Program-made: the position numbers and the translations under genes
Part shown: positions 1-12,225 of the stretch, piece by piece
How positions within the stretch are numbered: position 1 is the first letter of the stretch
Layout: each line of letters opens with the position of its first letter
Assembly: GCA_033239525.1 (NCBI GenBank)
Contig: BSYO01000024.1
Location: forward strand, 13,511,268 to 13,575,267
Source of the DNA: Nepenthes gracilis
Lineage: Eukaryota; Streptophyta; Magnoliopsida; Caryophyllales; Nepenthaceae
DNA: 64,000 nucleotides
Direction: 5' to 3'
The notes under the pieces: generated by a model
Databases searched by the model: none
What the model saw: only the letters and a program-made list of their open reading frames with translations
What the model was told of the DNA's origin: nothing

Positions 1-3000
1 CTACAACTACCCTACACTGACATCACTATCCTACCCCATGATCATACTACTCCCACCTCATTCTCTTCGCAACCCTATCCCTTGCTCCAGCACAAATCAG
101 ACAGAGTATGTGTTATTGCTGGAGATGCAAAACAGTTAAAAGTAGAAACTTTCCACCAACCAAAAAAAAGAAAATAAGAAAATAAAATAGTCTATGTGAT
201 GGCATTTTTTCTGCATATCCATGTTGCAGCAGGTAACATGTTTACTCTAATCTTGTTGCATCCACAGATTTGTCAGAGATGCATCCAAGATTTGTCTACC
301 CATACAAAAGCACAATAAGGTTCAGCCTGTTTCTGCACAACCTTTCTCAAGCCCCGACATAGTACATTAGCCAACAATTAAAGAATACCCCACAAAATAT
401 TGATCAATTTGAAATCTCTAATACATTCAGCGTCAGGCTTCTTCGGTATTAGAATAGAAAGCTGAGGGGTAAGAGAAGTCACAAACTGACCTGAAGAATG
501 AGAGTCACAAAAGAACTCATGACATTATACTCTCTCTCTTAGCAATGCTGCAAAATAGCCAACGAGAATTCATCCTGTCTTATTGATTTATCACCTCCTG
601 TTCTGTTCAGTGTGCCCTGGCTTCCTCCAAATGAAACTCACACTTCAGTGACGTCTTACCCTCCAAGGTAAAAGAATTCAGCTCAAGGATATCAATTAAC
701 AAACCATCTTGTCCATGATTATCAATCATGGACTATCTCCACTTTACTAATATCTCCACATCACTCACTAATTTGGCATCCACCTCCAAACAAATCAAAT
801 TACTATATCTTCTACGCACATAATCAACCAGGGAAGAAAAAAAGTATATCTTCCATCATCTTCCTTTAACCACAAAATGTTAGACTCAACTTCCATTTCA
901 AGATTGTTGTCACAGACAACTTATTGTGGAATGAAACCTGCTCAGCTTCCATATTAAAAACAGTATAACAAACTAATAAACTGCTGAATTTCTACATAAA
1001 GGGTATTCCTTGCATCTGAGGCATACCTAAAGTCATCTGATTATAGTTTTGCGAGTAGTTTTCAGGCATTTCAACTTAAAGCCAAAAAGTAACAAGGAAA
1101 ATCAGCACATCGCATCTTCAGCCACCACAGACATCTAGGACACCCTCCATCGTCTGCCCCAATTCTCAATTTCGTGGCTTCTTTCCTGAAATAGGTTTTA
1201 TAAAAAACAGTATAATGATATTCTATAAAAACTGCAAAGATTTCTTACAATTTACCAGAAAGGTTAGTAGATTGGACACAATGGACCAAAGCAAGATGGA
1301 AATAAGGCTCGATCCATTCTCTATTCCATCACTGCATGGATTTTGCCTCATGTCCCCAGCTGCTACTCATCTACCCTTGACCTTCTACTCTCACTCCAAA
1401 AACATAATCATATCAAAGGATAAGTGCATAGCTTATATCAACACATATTTGCCTTTCACGTAGGGGGAGATTTTTTTTCCTTCTCCACACCAGAAAAAAA
1501 GAGACAAATAGAATTCCAATTCTTTCCCTTTTTTAGGTAATCAGCGACGAAAAACTATGTTTCATACATAATCAGATGGTGTACATCCACATGGAAAACA
1601 GCAGCCTCAACTGCAAAAATTATGGGATCCAGCACCTAGTGCTCAAAGGCAAACAAGGAAACAAAGCAGCAGAGGCCAAAAGCATGAAACAATATTTGAC
1701 TGAGCCATAACATCCAGCTTGCCTGGCGACCTACAAGTACTTCTTGAAAAAATAAAAGCAAATGCCAAAAACAATAACGAAATAAGAGTTTATTGATTCC
1801 TTGTCACTGCTGGTATTCCATTGAGCTTTTCAGGTTATCGGTTATGTCCAATCTTCAAATATTTTTCGTACTGCTGTGGGCTTTAAACTGCTCGAAGCTT
1901 CTCCTCCTTCAGTCTCTACCAGCAGTAACACCGAATATATCCACAGCCACAAAAGAAAGGTCTTCAACATAACAGAAATCCATTATTTCCCGCCTATGGG
2001 ATGGCCCAGTGAATTAAGGTCCATCTACCAACATGACAGATTATGATTCGATTCCACCAACCCTCAACTAGATTTCCCCTCTACCTCCAAGGTTCAAAAG
2101 GGCAGCAAAAGTAAATCCGAAACTTTTCTCTGAAAATCCATCTCATCAATATAGCCACCCTTCAGTTCAAATGTAATGGCATTCCCCCGCCATTATGATC
2201 ATGAAATCTATTTTGAACCAGTAACAACTTTTGGATTTGCTTCCCATTACTAAAATCAATGTTTGATGGAGTTTCAAGCTTCCAATTCACGTGCAATAAG
2301 CATTCCAACTGAACAGCCTCATCCAAAACATCACCAATACTTCCATCAAACTCCACTTGAAGGCTTTCAATTTAAAACCTTCATTGTGACCATTGAAATT
2401 CAAACAGTCTGACTCAATAGTGTCATTAAAGTTCCTCTCCCGTGCACAGTTTTGCAGCCCAAATTATATCCACAAATGAACAAAAATTACACTCAGCCAG
2501 CCAGCAATTAGCCACAGAAGAAATCAAGAGTAAATATTACCGATGGTGTCCACAATAATCTGTTCTGTACCGACAGACTCAACACCCTGCATGAATCTTT
2601 AACTGCATGCATTTCAAAAGCCAATTTTTTACAGTAAATCCTGAAGGTGTTCAAAAAAATAATATAAAATAAAAACATAAACGCTGGAGGATAGGGTCAT
2701 CTAGGACACTAGGAGGGCCTTCCAAATGCCACCACACCCAAACAAAACCACTAATAGTACCCATGTGTATTGGCCAATGAACAATGTAACAGCACAAATA
2801 ATTTAGCTCCTCGTGACAAGAAGACCCAATAAGGAAACTGTCCTCAGGATGGGCAGTGAGCAAACAGCCAAATCCCCCAAAAAAGGACCACCGCATTGCC
2901 TTGTAGCTCCACTTGCAGTTCTCTGCAAGTTACATTGCTCTCTTCATCCTCCAAAATAATGCACAAAAGAAAAACCTAGAAGCCATTCAGCTGCAGAGAT

Positions 3001-4000
3001 CAACACCTGAATATCATCATTCATCAACTGAACATCAAATATATGACACTGCCCACCAACATCAGCCGTCACATCCCATGGAAGCACCCTTTGCCACGTC
3101 ACTCCAACTTTTGGATCCAATTGCAGAACTATTAAATTTTCATTGACTATCAGATCATCTTGCTATGCTAATCATCAATGATTACACATCTAACATCCTT
3201 AACCCATTATGAACAACAATAGCAAACTGCTTACCCACATGGACTCCCACCTCTAAGAAGCAACCCAATACTTAGCTCGTGTAAATCACTTCAAACAACC
3301 AACACTTCTTAACTACACCAATAAAATTGTAAATACAACTTGTCACTTCCACTGGCACACAAATTGTCCCATCTCTTCCCTCTCTCATCCTAATCAAGAC
3401 TCGGATTTACTTTCAATCCGGAGTCTCAGACAACGATCTCAATAACAGTTCCGTATCTCTACAATGAAGTGAGGATGGGATTTATGCCAACCTCTATCAA
3501 CGAAAAGATGTCCAATGCACCTTATTTGCAGAAAGAAAGAGAAGAAGTCCCCAATGTTTCGAGCAACATGCTGTGGGGTCCAGTGTCTGGGGTATATTTG
3601 TGAGGTACTTTTTTTGGGGGGGAAGGGGGTGTTGCCCTTCCTAGGATCAAATTCCTCCGAAATTCAGAAGCTTCCTTTTTTTTTGAGTCTTAGTCGGACC
3701 TAAAATTCAATTCCACTCATGCAAAGCCTGCAGTTCAAATCCTAATTAGAAGTGGAAGTCTAACGCTCGATAGAAAGAACCCCGCTTTGTCTTTAATTTC
3801 TTCCTAGAGAAAGAAAACATCCCGCTGACTTTACACCACCAATATCTAATGAAATACATATGAAAAATTCTTGTATCAGGTTAATGGAACCCAAAATACA
3901 ATAATGCACAGAATAGTATCATTCTTCTGGCGTTCCCGCTCATCAAGAAATTCACAATTTTCTTCAAAGGACTAGACTTACAGCAAATAGAGAGAATTAC
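1..4000 (-). other. Probable first intron of the RING E3 ligase gene; no coding exon recognised
   Basis: The region starts at a GT splice donor (3999-4000, minus strand) that ends the exon at 4001-4605. I looked on the minus strand for the next conserved exons of this family (the Trp-rich third and fourth membrane segments and the C3H2C3 RING finger) and found none. The short open frames here have no recognisable motifs. I read the stretch as a long intron whose downstream exons lie left of the window. It could instead be a truncated gene. Confidence 0.45.
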
Positions 4001-4605
4001 CTAGTGTTATCTTCGTCCTCGCGTTGCGAAGCTACAAATTCACCGAAATACCCTCCCTCACTCCCTGAAGAACTCGAATTTGATCGATTAGCACCACTCG
4101 TGTACGAATCCCCCCCACTTCTCCACCCATCGCTGCCGCCGACATTCCTCCCCTGGGGCAGCTCCCTCCTCCTCCTATACTCCACACAAACACAAACCAT
4201 GTGAAGAGCACACTGGACTGCATACCCTACAACCCACAGCCTCAAAGGAACGGTGTTGATTTCATCTCGGCTTAGAATTAGCACAGAGATGGAAACCATT
4301 ACGAAAACAGTGTTCCAGAGAAGGTCGAGGATAACGACGGGCTTTGAATACGCCCAGTCCCTCTGCCTCTCCTCGATTTGCTCTGCCGCTGTCTCACGGA
4401 CGCGCACCGATGGCTCGCGCATCATCGAGCTGCTGCTGGCTCGGCGAATGATCCGAGCAGCACCACGGAGGCTAGCTCGACGGGATAATCGGAGGCTTCT
4501 GGAGTGGCGAGTGGACTGACGGGAGGCACGAAGCAGCGGTGTGGTGTCAACGGGAGCGGCGGCGGCGGCATCGGCGACGGTCGGAGATGATTGGGACGGA
4601 GACAT
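4001..4605 (-). CDS. Membrane RING-type E3 ubiquitin ligase, At1g12760/At4g11680-like, first coding exon only
   Basis: The exon encodes about 201 residues from ATG at 4603-4605 to a donor after ...ACTAG (GTAATT follows at 4000). Residues 1-60 are basic and Ser/Arg-rich, with the family motif TPLLR near residue 23 and repeated RLSRRASLR-like stretches. Two hydrophobic segments follow: PVVILDLLWNTVFVMVSISV (about 89-108) and LRLWVVGYAVQCALHMVCVC (about 121-140). The exon ends in a Ser/Gly-rich linker. This is the N-terminal half of plant E3 ligases with four membrane segments and a C-terminal C3H2C3 RING finger. In this family that finger transfers ubiquitin from an E2 at endomembranes. The RING itself is not in the window, so catalytic competence cannot be judged. 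The open plus-strand frames opposite this exon are shadows. Confidence 0.8.
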
Positions 4606-5400
4606 GATTTTGGAAAATGATGATTTCTCGTAGGATCTGAATCAGTGGAATTGGAAATACCCTGAGGATTGAATCGTAAGACATGCAGAGTGAGTGTGGA
4701 GTTTGATTGAAGAGACGGGTAGAATTTGGTTTGATTTGATCAGAGAAGTGCGTTGAAAGAATTGGCTTGCGGTAATGATGATAAGGACCTCCGGGACCCT
4801 GCAACGCTTCGCGTTGCTTTTTAAAAAAAATTTAATAAAATTTATATTAAAAATAATAAAAAATAACACGCAACACATAATCCCCAAATTTATGATAGGG
4901 ATCATTTCAGTCAATCTCGAATCTAATAAATAAAGGGATAAAAATATATTTTCTTATTAAAAAATCATTGAATATTGTCGTATTTCATGATCGTAAAATG
5001 TAATTATTTAATTAATATTTCTCATTTTTACACTATGTTCATATATATTATTAAATAATTTAAATTTATTTAATTTTATATATTTTTTTGTGTGGAATTA
5101 GTGTTAGGAAGAGTCCAGTCACTTTAAATTAAGAGCTAGATTGGAAACTATTATAATTGATGCGTTCCCGAATTCAAATTATTATACAGATTATAAAATT
5201 GCTCGATCTTTCATGTCGAGTTGATTTTGAGCCAATTTGGTCCCTATTTCTTTGAACTTAGACCTTGCGCAATACAATAAAAAATAAGAAGTCGAAAAAT
5301 TAACGGGACTCATTTTTTAATTTGTCTTCTGGCTCTCAAGTCAGTAATTTTTCTTTAAAAAATTAAAAGATACAGAAAAATAGAAAAATTTTGAGTCAAT
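4606..5400. other. 5' leader/promoter of the RING ligase gene, then AT-rich spacer
   Basis: 4606-4800 lies directly upstream of the RING ligase ATG and is moderately GC-rich, so it is probably 5'UTR and core promoter. From about 4815 the DNA becomes strongly AT-rich, with runs of A/T and no coding signal. An 8-bp inverted repeat, CAACGCTTCGCGTTGC-like, sits at about 4801-4817 at the boundary. No TATA box could be assigned confidently. Confidence 0.4.
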
Positions 5401-5984
5401 GATATTTAATGTAGGAATTTAATGTTTGTAACATCTGACCGTGAGATGACTTAAGAGTTATACTCTTAAATAAGAATGGCATGTTAAGTGTTGCCCTCAA
5501 ATGAGAATTATGATGCCTATGAGAGGCTTCTTAGGCTATGAATATCCTCCTCCCCACTGTGGGGCAATAACGGAGTATTTATGATGTTAATGGGTGATTT
5601 CAACCTCCTCCACTGCTCGCAAAATCGTCTTAGATAAGGGTGTCTGGTTTCCTTTCTTTGTTACAGTAGATTACGGCCAATTTTTCAACTGGAGTGGGCC
5701 ATGGGCCATTATTTAGAAAATGTTAGTAGCATCCATTTTTCCTAGTTCGTTCTTAGGTTTTTTTCGTAAGATGGCTCATTTCAGGTCATGACGATGGGCG
5801 ACTTTTCACTATGTCTCTCTTTCTTTCGTGGGCCCTACTCCCAGATTGGCCCATTTACAATAGTATCCATCACTAACCCCCGATACTGAGATGTTTAAAT
5901 TTTTAACCCCAGCATGTTCACTGATGGGACACATTTTTCGCTTGCTTTGCTTGCTTGTCGTTGGACTGGATCGGGATCCGCTAC

Positions 5985-6260
5985 ACAATCTTGTCACCGG
6001 TCTGATTACGAACCGGCTGGCTTAGATTAATACCGGAGTGGATCTTGAACTAACCAGTCTGGATCGGCACCAGACTAGATTGCAAACAGGCAATTTGAAT
6101 CGGCACCGGATTGGATTGTGGACAGCCAGTCTAGTCTGAAACAGGGCCAATTTTGAAGTGAATCATGGCTAGTCAATCCGGATCGATACCAAACTTGGTC
6201 ATAGCTTGCCGGTCTGGATTCGAACAGTATGCCGTTGGTCTACTTTTTTGGGAAGTGAAG
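5985..6260. repeat. Degenerate minisatellite upstream of extra ORF A
   Basis: Imperfect units of about 45-55 bp share variants of GGTCTGGATCGGCACCGGAT and GATTGCAAACAGG. Four to six diverged units can be followed by eye. The array lies between the LTR-like flank and the TATA box of the extra ORF, the same relative position as the clearer array at 60500-61020 in copy B. Confidence 0.5.
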
Positions 6261-6476
6261 ACCGCCTTGGAAATCGATACGTCTTGTCACCAGATCTGTC
6301 CGGTCTACCACACGTCCATCATTGGTGCAATGTTAGTCCATTAATCCTGACATAGGGCAGCCAGCGTGTCATGTCACTATGAGGAACTCGCACGTGTCCC
6401 TTCTCATTATGGCACGTCCTCCTCGAAACCATGCAAGGCTTTTCGAAACCGTGCCTTTTCAAATTCCAAACGTCAG

Positions 6477-6487
6477 CCTATAAAATC
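6477..6487 (+). promoter_or_regulatory. TATA box of extra ORF A
   Basis: CCTATAAAAT lies about 130 bp before the ATG at 6612, followed by a pyrimidine-rich (TTC/CTT) leader. The equivalent TTTATAAAAG stands about 90 bp before the homologous ATG in copy B (61326). Conservation of the TATA box, leader and ATG order supports a real Pol II promoter driving the plus strand. Confidence 0.5.
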
Positions 6488-7929
6488 GGTACTATTTTGT
6501 TATTTTCTTCTTCCAAAATCTTCAATCTTCTACTTTCTAACTCGAACTCTTTGGTCACTTCTTTTTCCTCAAATCAAAACCTTCTTTTTACCACTTCAAA
6601 GGTTTGCTTTCATGGCTCCTTGCATTGATGCAATCAAGTCAGTGCTCTCTATGGTAGATATCGACTTGTCTTTATTCTTAGTACAAAATTCCTCGAGAAG
6701 TTTCGTTTGTAGTGTCAGCTGAAAAGGATAGAGCCTGCTCTCCTTCCAGTGGATTTATCACCGTTTATAAAGCCCACTTGAAGAGTGGTTTTCATTTTCC
6801 TATCGCGAACGAATTGCACAAGATTTTCATGGATCTTGGCGTTCCCATCACGCAGTTTCATGCCAACGCTGTAAGGTATTTTTGCAATCTTTGTATCTTT
6901 TTACGCCTTCAAGGGCTAACACTGAATGCTAAAGCCGTTAAGGTCTTATTTCGATTTTGTCAAAATGAGGACTGGATCTCACTATTCCCGTGTGAATTAA
7001 ATATAAGTGGAATGATTTACAAATCAGTAAAAAAATGGAATGACCGATTTTCTTCTTGAAAGCTGCTTTAGAATGAGTGAGGTAAAGTACTAGAGTCCTT
7101 CACTGGCAAAGTTTCTCATGAAGAAGAGGACTCAGTGAAGCTATTAATAGAGCTTGTCAAGGCAAATGCCGATTCGTTCAATGATAAGAATAAAGAGCGC
7201 TTGTTTTCTGTCAAAATCCTTAGGCTAACTAAGTGGGATCCTTAATTAGAAGAGGCAGGAGCAACTGCTTTGAAACCTAAATAGCGCAAAAGGAAAGTAG
7301 AAGGCATAAATATCAGAAACTCGTCGTTACGACGATGAGATGCTTCGCCGAGTCATTCTTCTACTGAGACTGGCCTCCCTATGTTAGAGAGAATGCGGGG
7401 AATTGGTGGTTCATCTTCTATTCCTCCTACCCCAACTAGTAGAGTCGGTCAAGTCCTAGAGGAGGGCATTGGATTTGGGTTTGCTGCAAGTGGGAAGCCC
7501 CCTGCTACCTCTGCTGAAGTCCCCAGAGAACCAAAGGTTGTGGGTATTATAAGTGCACTTGAGGCTAGTGGGCCGACCGGACCATTTGCAAATTGGCTCA
7601 AGTCCGAGAGAAGGTCCTCACTGCTGAGGCCGTTCTGACTAAAGAAAGAGTGCCTAGCCTTTCTACTGAGTTAGTCCAGGTGCCAAAGGAACCCCTTGTC
7701 CATTCGGCCAATATGGGTAAAGATGCAAAAGTGACAAAAATCGTGGAGGCTTTCCACCCAAAGACTTCTATGTCGAACCCGATGGCCCCCTCATTCCATC
7801 CAAGTCCAGAGCAAGAATCTACTCTGGCATCGGATTGGCTTTCTCACACCATCAAAGTCCAAGAAGTCATAGGCTAGATCAGGCATCCACTCCTACTTCT
7901 TCATCCAAGGTGCCTATGCCTATGAGTAT

Positions 7930-10090
7930 TGCTGCAACGGATCACATTTTAAAACTCACCATTAATCTTAATCATAACATATTGTCTTTTAATTGTTAAT
8001 TTATCGAATAAATAAACCATTAATTAATTAAAAGTGAGTTTACCTTATCAATACCCCAATTAACTGTATATAAATAATATAATATATACTAGATCCAAAT
8101 ATATTGTCTCCTTATCTGTGGCTCTGATGCCAATCCACACAATATGACGTCAGTTTTTATTAAAGAAAGATGCTTGTCATTACTAAAACACAATCATATA
8201 CTAATCTGCCAAAGTAATAAATATCTATAAAATTTGTCCATCTAATACCAAAATCATTTACTGAAATACATCATTCTTACATTCTCATACAATTGCACAT
8301 ATATCATAATAACCGATATAACATCATCTTAAGTATCAAAACTATCCATAATTTTACATCATTTTTACCACAATTTATAACTAAAAATCAAACAAAAATT
8401 AACAACTAATATAATAGATAATATCCAAAAATGCCAGGTTAGCAAAAATGACAACTTCGAAGGTATAGATTAAGTCTTTCAATCTTTATTCCTGCTTATC
8501 AGATAGAAACTCATATGAATTATCTGAAAGGTTAGTAAAATAGTAAGAAGTGAGCCAAATATTCGACAAGACACTATACATAACAAAGAATATGCATATA
8601 CATAATCTTAAAATCATATCGTAGGAAGTAGAAATTGTACAATGTGAAATAATATAAATATGAATACAATTTTCTGATTTCTTATCTTATTCTTTTCTTT
8701 CCATTAGTCATCAAAACATGTTTCTTATTTTTTATTATTCTTATCTATCAAAATATGTAAAAATTCACTTATTTTTAGAGATCAGGGCCAGTAAGTCTTA
8801 CCAGCTAAATGAGCAGTAAATCAAAACCCAAATTTTATTTTTTTCTACACAATCAAAAGCCTAAGCTCATATTCAAGGACCCGGATGTGGGTCATCTACA
8901 TCTTATATCTCTGTAGACGGGACTAAAATCACATTGTGGTACTTATTAGATAATAATTTTTTACTATAATATACTAAGACACATCAGGATATGCTATCTG
9001 TTGAACAATTTTTGTTCCAATTTTTTAACTTCTTAACTTAAAAAAAAACCTACACTTTTTCTTTGTTTTTAATTATCACCCTTTTGGAGAACAGTTTATA
9101 CTTTTCTTAACAAAATTATAGAGTCTCTTCTTTCTTTTCATAATGTCATATATAATTTTATCATATTAATTCATAAATATAAAATTTTGATAAAAATACA
9201 TGCAATAAAAATTTATAATTTTTTTATAAATTTAATAAGTATGCTTTACGCAATTAAATATATAGTATATTTTTATCATGTACAAATAGCATGCAATATT
9301 TTAAAATTCACAACTATGAAATATAGACATGTAGGAATTATTTTTGTACCCCTAAATATGAAAAAAAAATTAAGATAATATACATAATTACGATACAGAT
9401 AATTAAATGGGTGTTCTTGATAAATTTCACTGTAAAATCATAGTAGACCGATAAATATATATATTTTCTGTATTTTTACTTCAAAATCTTAGTTTGGACG
9501 AGTATTAGAATAATAATACTCAAAAGGAATGAAAATAAATTATAACAAAGAAAAGAAAAAGCTAAATGTGCATTTGTCTCAACCTGATATATCGAAATTC
9601 TTACTCTAAATGCCCAAAATTTAGCTACCAGGAAGCTTTCTCCCTTTTTTTTCTTCTCTCTCTTATTTCTCTCTCCCTATGTGTTCCACCGCTTGGAAAT
9701 GCAGTAAAACTAATCCTCGTCCGAAATTTTATAGCACCCACGCTCGAGCACAACTCAGGAGTGCATCAAACGCCGCGGTTCTACTCTCGGTGCTCAAGCG
9801 CCTTTCAAGCACTATTCAAGTACAAAAACTCTCTTGAATTCAATCTAAACTTGTCTCGAACGTGTTTCAAGCGCAAGTGCAACTATTTTTGGGGCTCGAG
9901 CGTCCTATCAGGCATGCAGCAAGCCTAACATAGGCTCAAACCTAATTCAAGCATGTATCAGACTTAGGTTCAATCCAACCTATTTTTGACTCGTTAACCC
10001 AATTTTTGATATCTTTTAACCTCACTTTTGATTATATTATCTTAATTAATCATGGTTAATATAATTTTAGAGCTCAAACCTTACAATTGT
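7930..10090 (-). mobile_element. AT-rich insertion splitting extra ORF A; possible LTR-retroelement fragment
   Basis: This AT-rich block has no counterpart in copy B, where the linker and coiled coil are nearly contiguous, so I infer a later insertion. Minus-strand signals suggest an LTR element. A primer-binding-site-like motif lies at 8120-8133, and a possible LTR start TGTAAGGTTTGAGC lies at about 10069-10082. No coding domain is visible. The left end and any target duplication could not be fixed. An alternative is a mixture of small insertions. Confidence 0.35.
8120..8133 (-). promoter_or_regulatory. tRNA-Met primer-binding-site-like motif
   Basis: On the minus strand this reads TGGCATCAGAGCC, one mismatch from the TGGTATCAGAGC core that plant LTR retrotransposons use to prime on initiator tRNA-Met. 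If real, the LTR would lie at higher coordinates. Only the motif and the AT-rich context support it. Confidence 0.4.
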
Positions 10091-10694
10091 AGCCTAGAGA
10101 ACATGCTACATCACAGTTTGCTTTAAGAGAACTTTTCACTTTATTGGAAATAACCCAGCATGATTTCTATTACTCCTTTTCTATTCGCAAGATGATAAAA
10201 TGACTGAGATTTTAAAGTTATGCTTGCATCAACGGAATCTTAGGATTCACCAAGTTGAGGGGGAGGTTAACTGGCTGATGCAAACAAGCATCGATTCGAG
10301 CATGCTCGAGGAGATGCAAGGTAGGATGAATGCCGTTAGCATTGAGGTCCAACTATAATAGGAATAGGTCTCCAGCCTTGAGCTCAAGCTGTAGAAGACT
10401 AAAGATGCTCTATAGTCGACCGAACAGCATCTTGCTGATCTTTAGAGTGAAAACATCCAATTGGACTCAGAGCTAATGACTCGACTCAGACCAGAGGAGG
10501 TTGGCCCTGCTCTGAATGCTAGATTTTTAGATGACATTCTCCTGCGTCAACTCATTATTTCACTACTGGACCCTCAATTTCCGGTTGGCTTCTTTGACCA
10601 AAGGAATATGGGTGCTCGGTGCCGATCTGACTTGAAAAATTTTTCTGATGCGGATGAGCCTTCGATGCAACTTTTAGGAAGCCCTCAGTCTTAG

Positions 10695-11344
10695 TGTTGT
10701 TCTGCTTTTCCTTATACCAATGTTCTTGTTTATTCTAATGAATCAAGAAAATTTTCTCTAGTCATCATTATTACCGGAAGATTATCATTTGTCATCTTAT
10801 TATCATTTGTCAGCTTAGTAATGGTAGTCATTGCTGGTCCCTGACGAAGTCATGGTCATCGGTATGCTATTATTAGGAGCTTTCTCTTTTGGAGAATGTC
10901 ATAAACCCTCACGCATTTGATTCCAATTATCATGCCATTATATATTAAAGGTGCTCGTCCTTGTATACCGGAGTTGCCATACACATGCTGAAGAGCCCTC
11001 TAAGATTTAGGCATTCGACCGATTATGGGCCTCTCGAAATGAATCCAAAGTTTCAATCCAACTGCAAATGGGCCATTTGGAGAGGGTCCAAGGTTGTAAT
11101 TCGACCACATATGAGTCGCTCAGAGTAGGCCCGAGTTTATTTTACCGTTTTTAGGTCAAAGACCAGGTGGGTTACAATCGACCTGACTTAGGGGTAGTCT
11201 AAGTCATCTCGATTTTATACAATGTCATTCCAAGTATTCATATGAATAAGCAAATAGCAAATAAAATGAAAAAAAATAAATGAATAACTTATTTTATTAA
11301 TTTAAACGTGATACAAGCACACTTAATAATACACATTCTACCTA
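10695..11344. other. Spacer between convergent extra ORF A and integrase remnant
   Basis: About 650 bp between the end of the plus-strand extra ORF and the end of the minus-strand integrase. There are short tandem imperfections (ATTATCATTTGTCA twice at about 10782-10812) and no coding frame on either strand. The position corresponds to the untranslated region between pol and the antisense ORF in Tat-type elements. Confidence 0.4.
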
Positions 11345-12225
11345 CCTTGAAGTCATTGATAGAACTTTTTCAAGTGGACGGCATTCTACGTCCTTGGCAT
11401 CAGCTTGTCGTTCGGTGCGTGTAACTTATACGCACCATTTCGAAGAATGGTCGAGATAATGAACGAGCCTTCTCAGTTAGGGGAAAGTTTATTCCTAGTG
11501 GCGATTTTACCCATTACTTCTATGCTTCATAGAACTAAGTTTCCAACGTCGAATTGGTGTGTCTTCACCCTTTTGTTATAATATCAAGCAATCCGCTATT
11601 GATAGGCTGTCGTTCACACCCTAACCGCTTCCCGAACTTCTTCAAGTAGGTCGAAATGCTCCCTAAGTCATTGTGCATTGCTAAGCGAGTCAAAATTCTT
11701 AACTTGGAGGCTGAGGAATCCGATCTTTACAGGATGACCGTCTCGGTTCCAAAGCATAAATTGAAGGGTGTCTTTCGTATAGGTCCTTTGGACGTCGTCC
11801 GGTATAACCATAATACTAATGGTGACTCGTCTGCTTAGCAGCCCCCAACGTCTTCTAGTTTGGCCTTTAGATCGTGTAGTAGGGTTCAATTTGTAACCTC
11901 TACCTACTCGTTTAATTGTGGATAGGCCACGGAGGTGTATGCTAGTCGGATACGCAAGTTCGTACAGTACTTGGTGAAGTGTTTGTCGGTAAATTAAGTC
12001 CGATTATCGGTTACTATTACCTTAAAGATCCCAAACTTATCAATGATATTTTACCGGACAAGCTCTGTCGCATTATGCTCAGTAATCTTCGCCAATGAAG
12101 AGACTTTAACCCACTTGGTGAAATAATCAATACCAACAATGACAAACTTTTTTTAATTGGATGCTATTGAAAAGGGACCGAGTATATCCGGTCCTTAATC
12201 GATCTGTCCCCCATCTTAAATCTTC
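11345..12225 (-). pseudogene. Ty3/gypsy integrase remnant
   Basis: Reading 12225 to 11345 on the minus strand gives GPDILGPFSIASN, then KFVIVGIDYFTKWV (first catalytic Asp), VIVTDNRT (second Asp) and NE-stop-VEVTN (the family's GQVEVTN with the catalytic Glu). RTT and a C-terminal LREHFDLLEEVREA, YYNKRVKTHQFDVGNLVL, RNGAYKLHAPNDK and NAVHLKKFYQ follow. This is the core and C-terminal part of a gypsy integrase. The zinc-binding N-terminus and everything upstream in pol are missing. Internal stops stand in place of Trp, Gln or Arg (for example LSPN-stop-EG for NWEG, Q-stop-RIA for QQRIA). It is dead and old. It ends about 720 bp from the stop codon of the kinase gene. Confidence 0.88.

Larger units (their letters stand above)
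6612..10694 (+). pseudogene. Retrotransposon extra ORF (Transposase_28-like 'putative gypsy type transposon' protein), copy A, broken
   Basis: Translation starts MAPCIDAIKSVLS at 6612 and changes frame near 6700. It continues as a globular domain at 6715-7060 (motifs GFITVYKAHLKSGFHFPI, FHANAVRYFCNL, NEDWISLF, IYKSVKKWNDRF). This order matches the plant domain called 'putative gypsy type transposon'. It runs on collinear with copy B (GKVLESFTGK..., about 7083) through a basic linker and a Pro/Ser-rich region to about 7890. AT-rich DNA interrupts it, and it resumes at about 10190 as a coiled coil ending with LRPEEVGPALNARF and RNMGARCRSDL. In-frame stops in the coiled coil (for example 10356, 10359 and 10365) sit where Gln codons are expected. 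The protein is certainly not made intact. Its function is unknown even in intact relatives. Confidence 0.65.
5401..12225 (-). mobile_element. Decayed Ty3/gypsy element, Tat-like, copy A (pol on minus strand, extra ORF on plus strand)
   Basis: Read on the minus strand, the order is an integrase remnant (12225-11345), a spacer, an oppositely oriented extra ORF (plus strand, 6612-10694), a degenerate minisatellite (5985-6260) and LTR-like flank (about 5401-5980). Tat-lineage gypsy elements such as Grande, RIRE2 and Retand are known for antisense ORFs between integrase and the 3' LTR, and for tandem repeats in the untranslated region. That is the basis of the call. Sequence at 5850-5930 (CCATCACTAACCCCC...ATACTG...GCATGTTCA) reappears at about 59870-59940 in copy B, so the two share their non-coding flank. 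Gag, protease, RT and RNase H were not found. A later insertion (about 7930-10090) splits the extra ORF. The LTR boundaries are not resolved. Confidence 0.55.

Noticed and set aside
3721..3750. B-box-like GTTCAAATCC
   Set aside because: No A box or acceptor-stem pairing upstream; not called a tRNA or SINE.
1..4000. RING finger and remaining exons of the E3 ligase
   Set aside because: No Cys/His-rich RING block or Trp-rich membrane segment could be found on the minus strand, so nothing was annotated.
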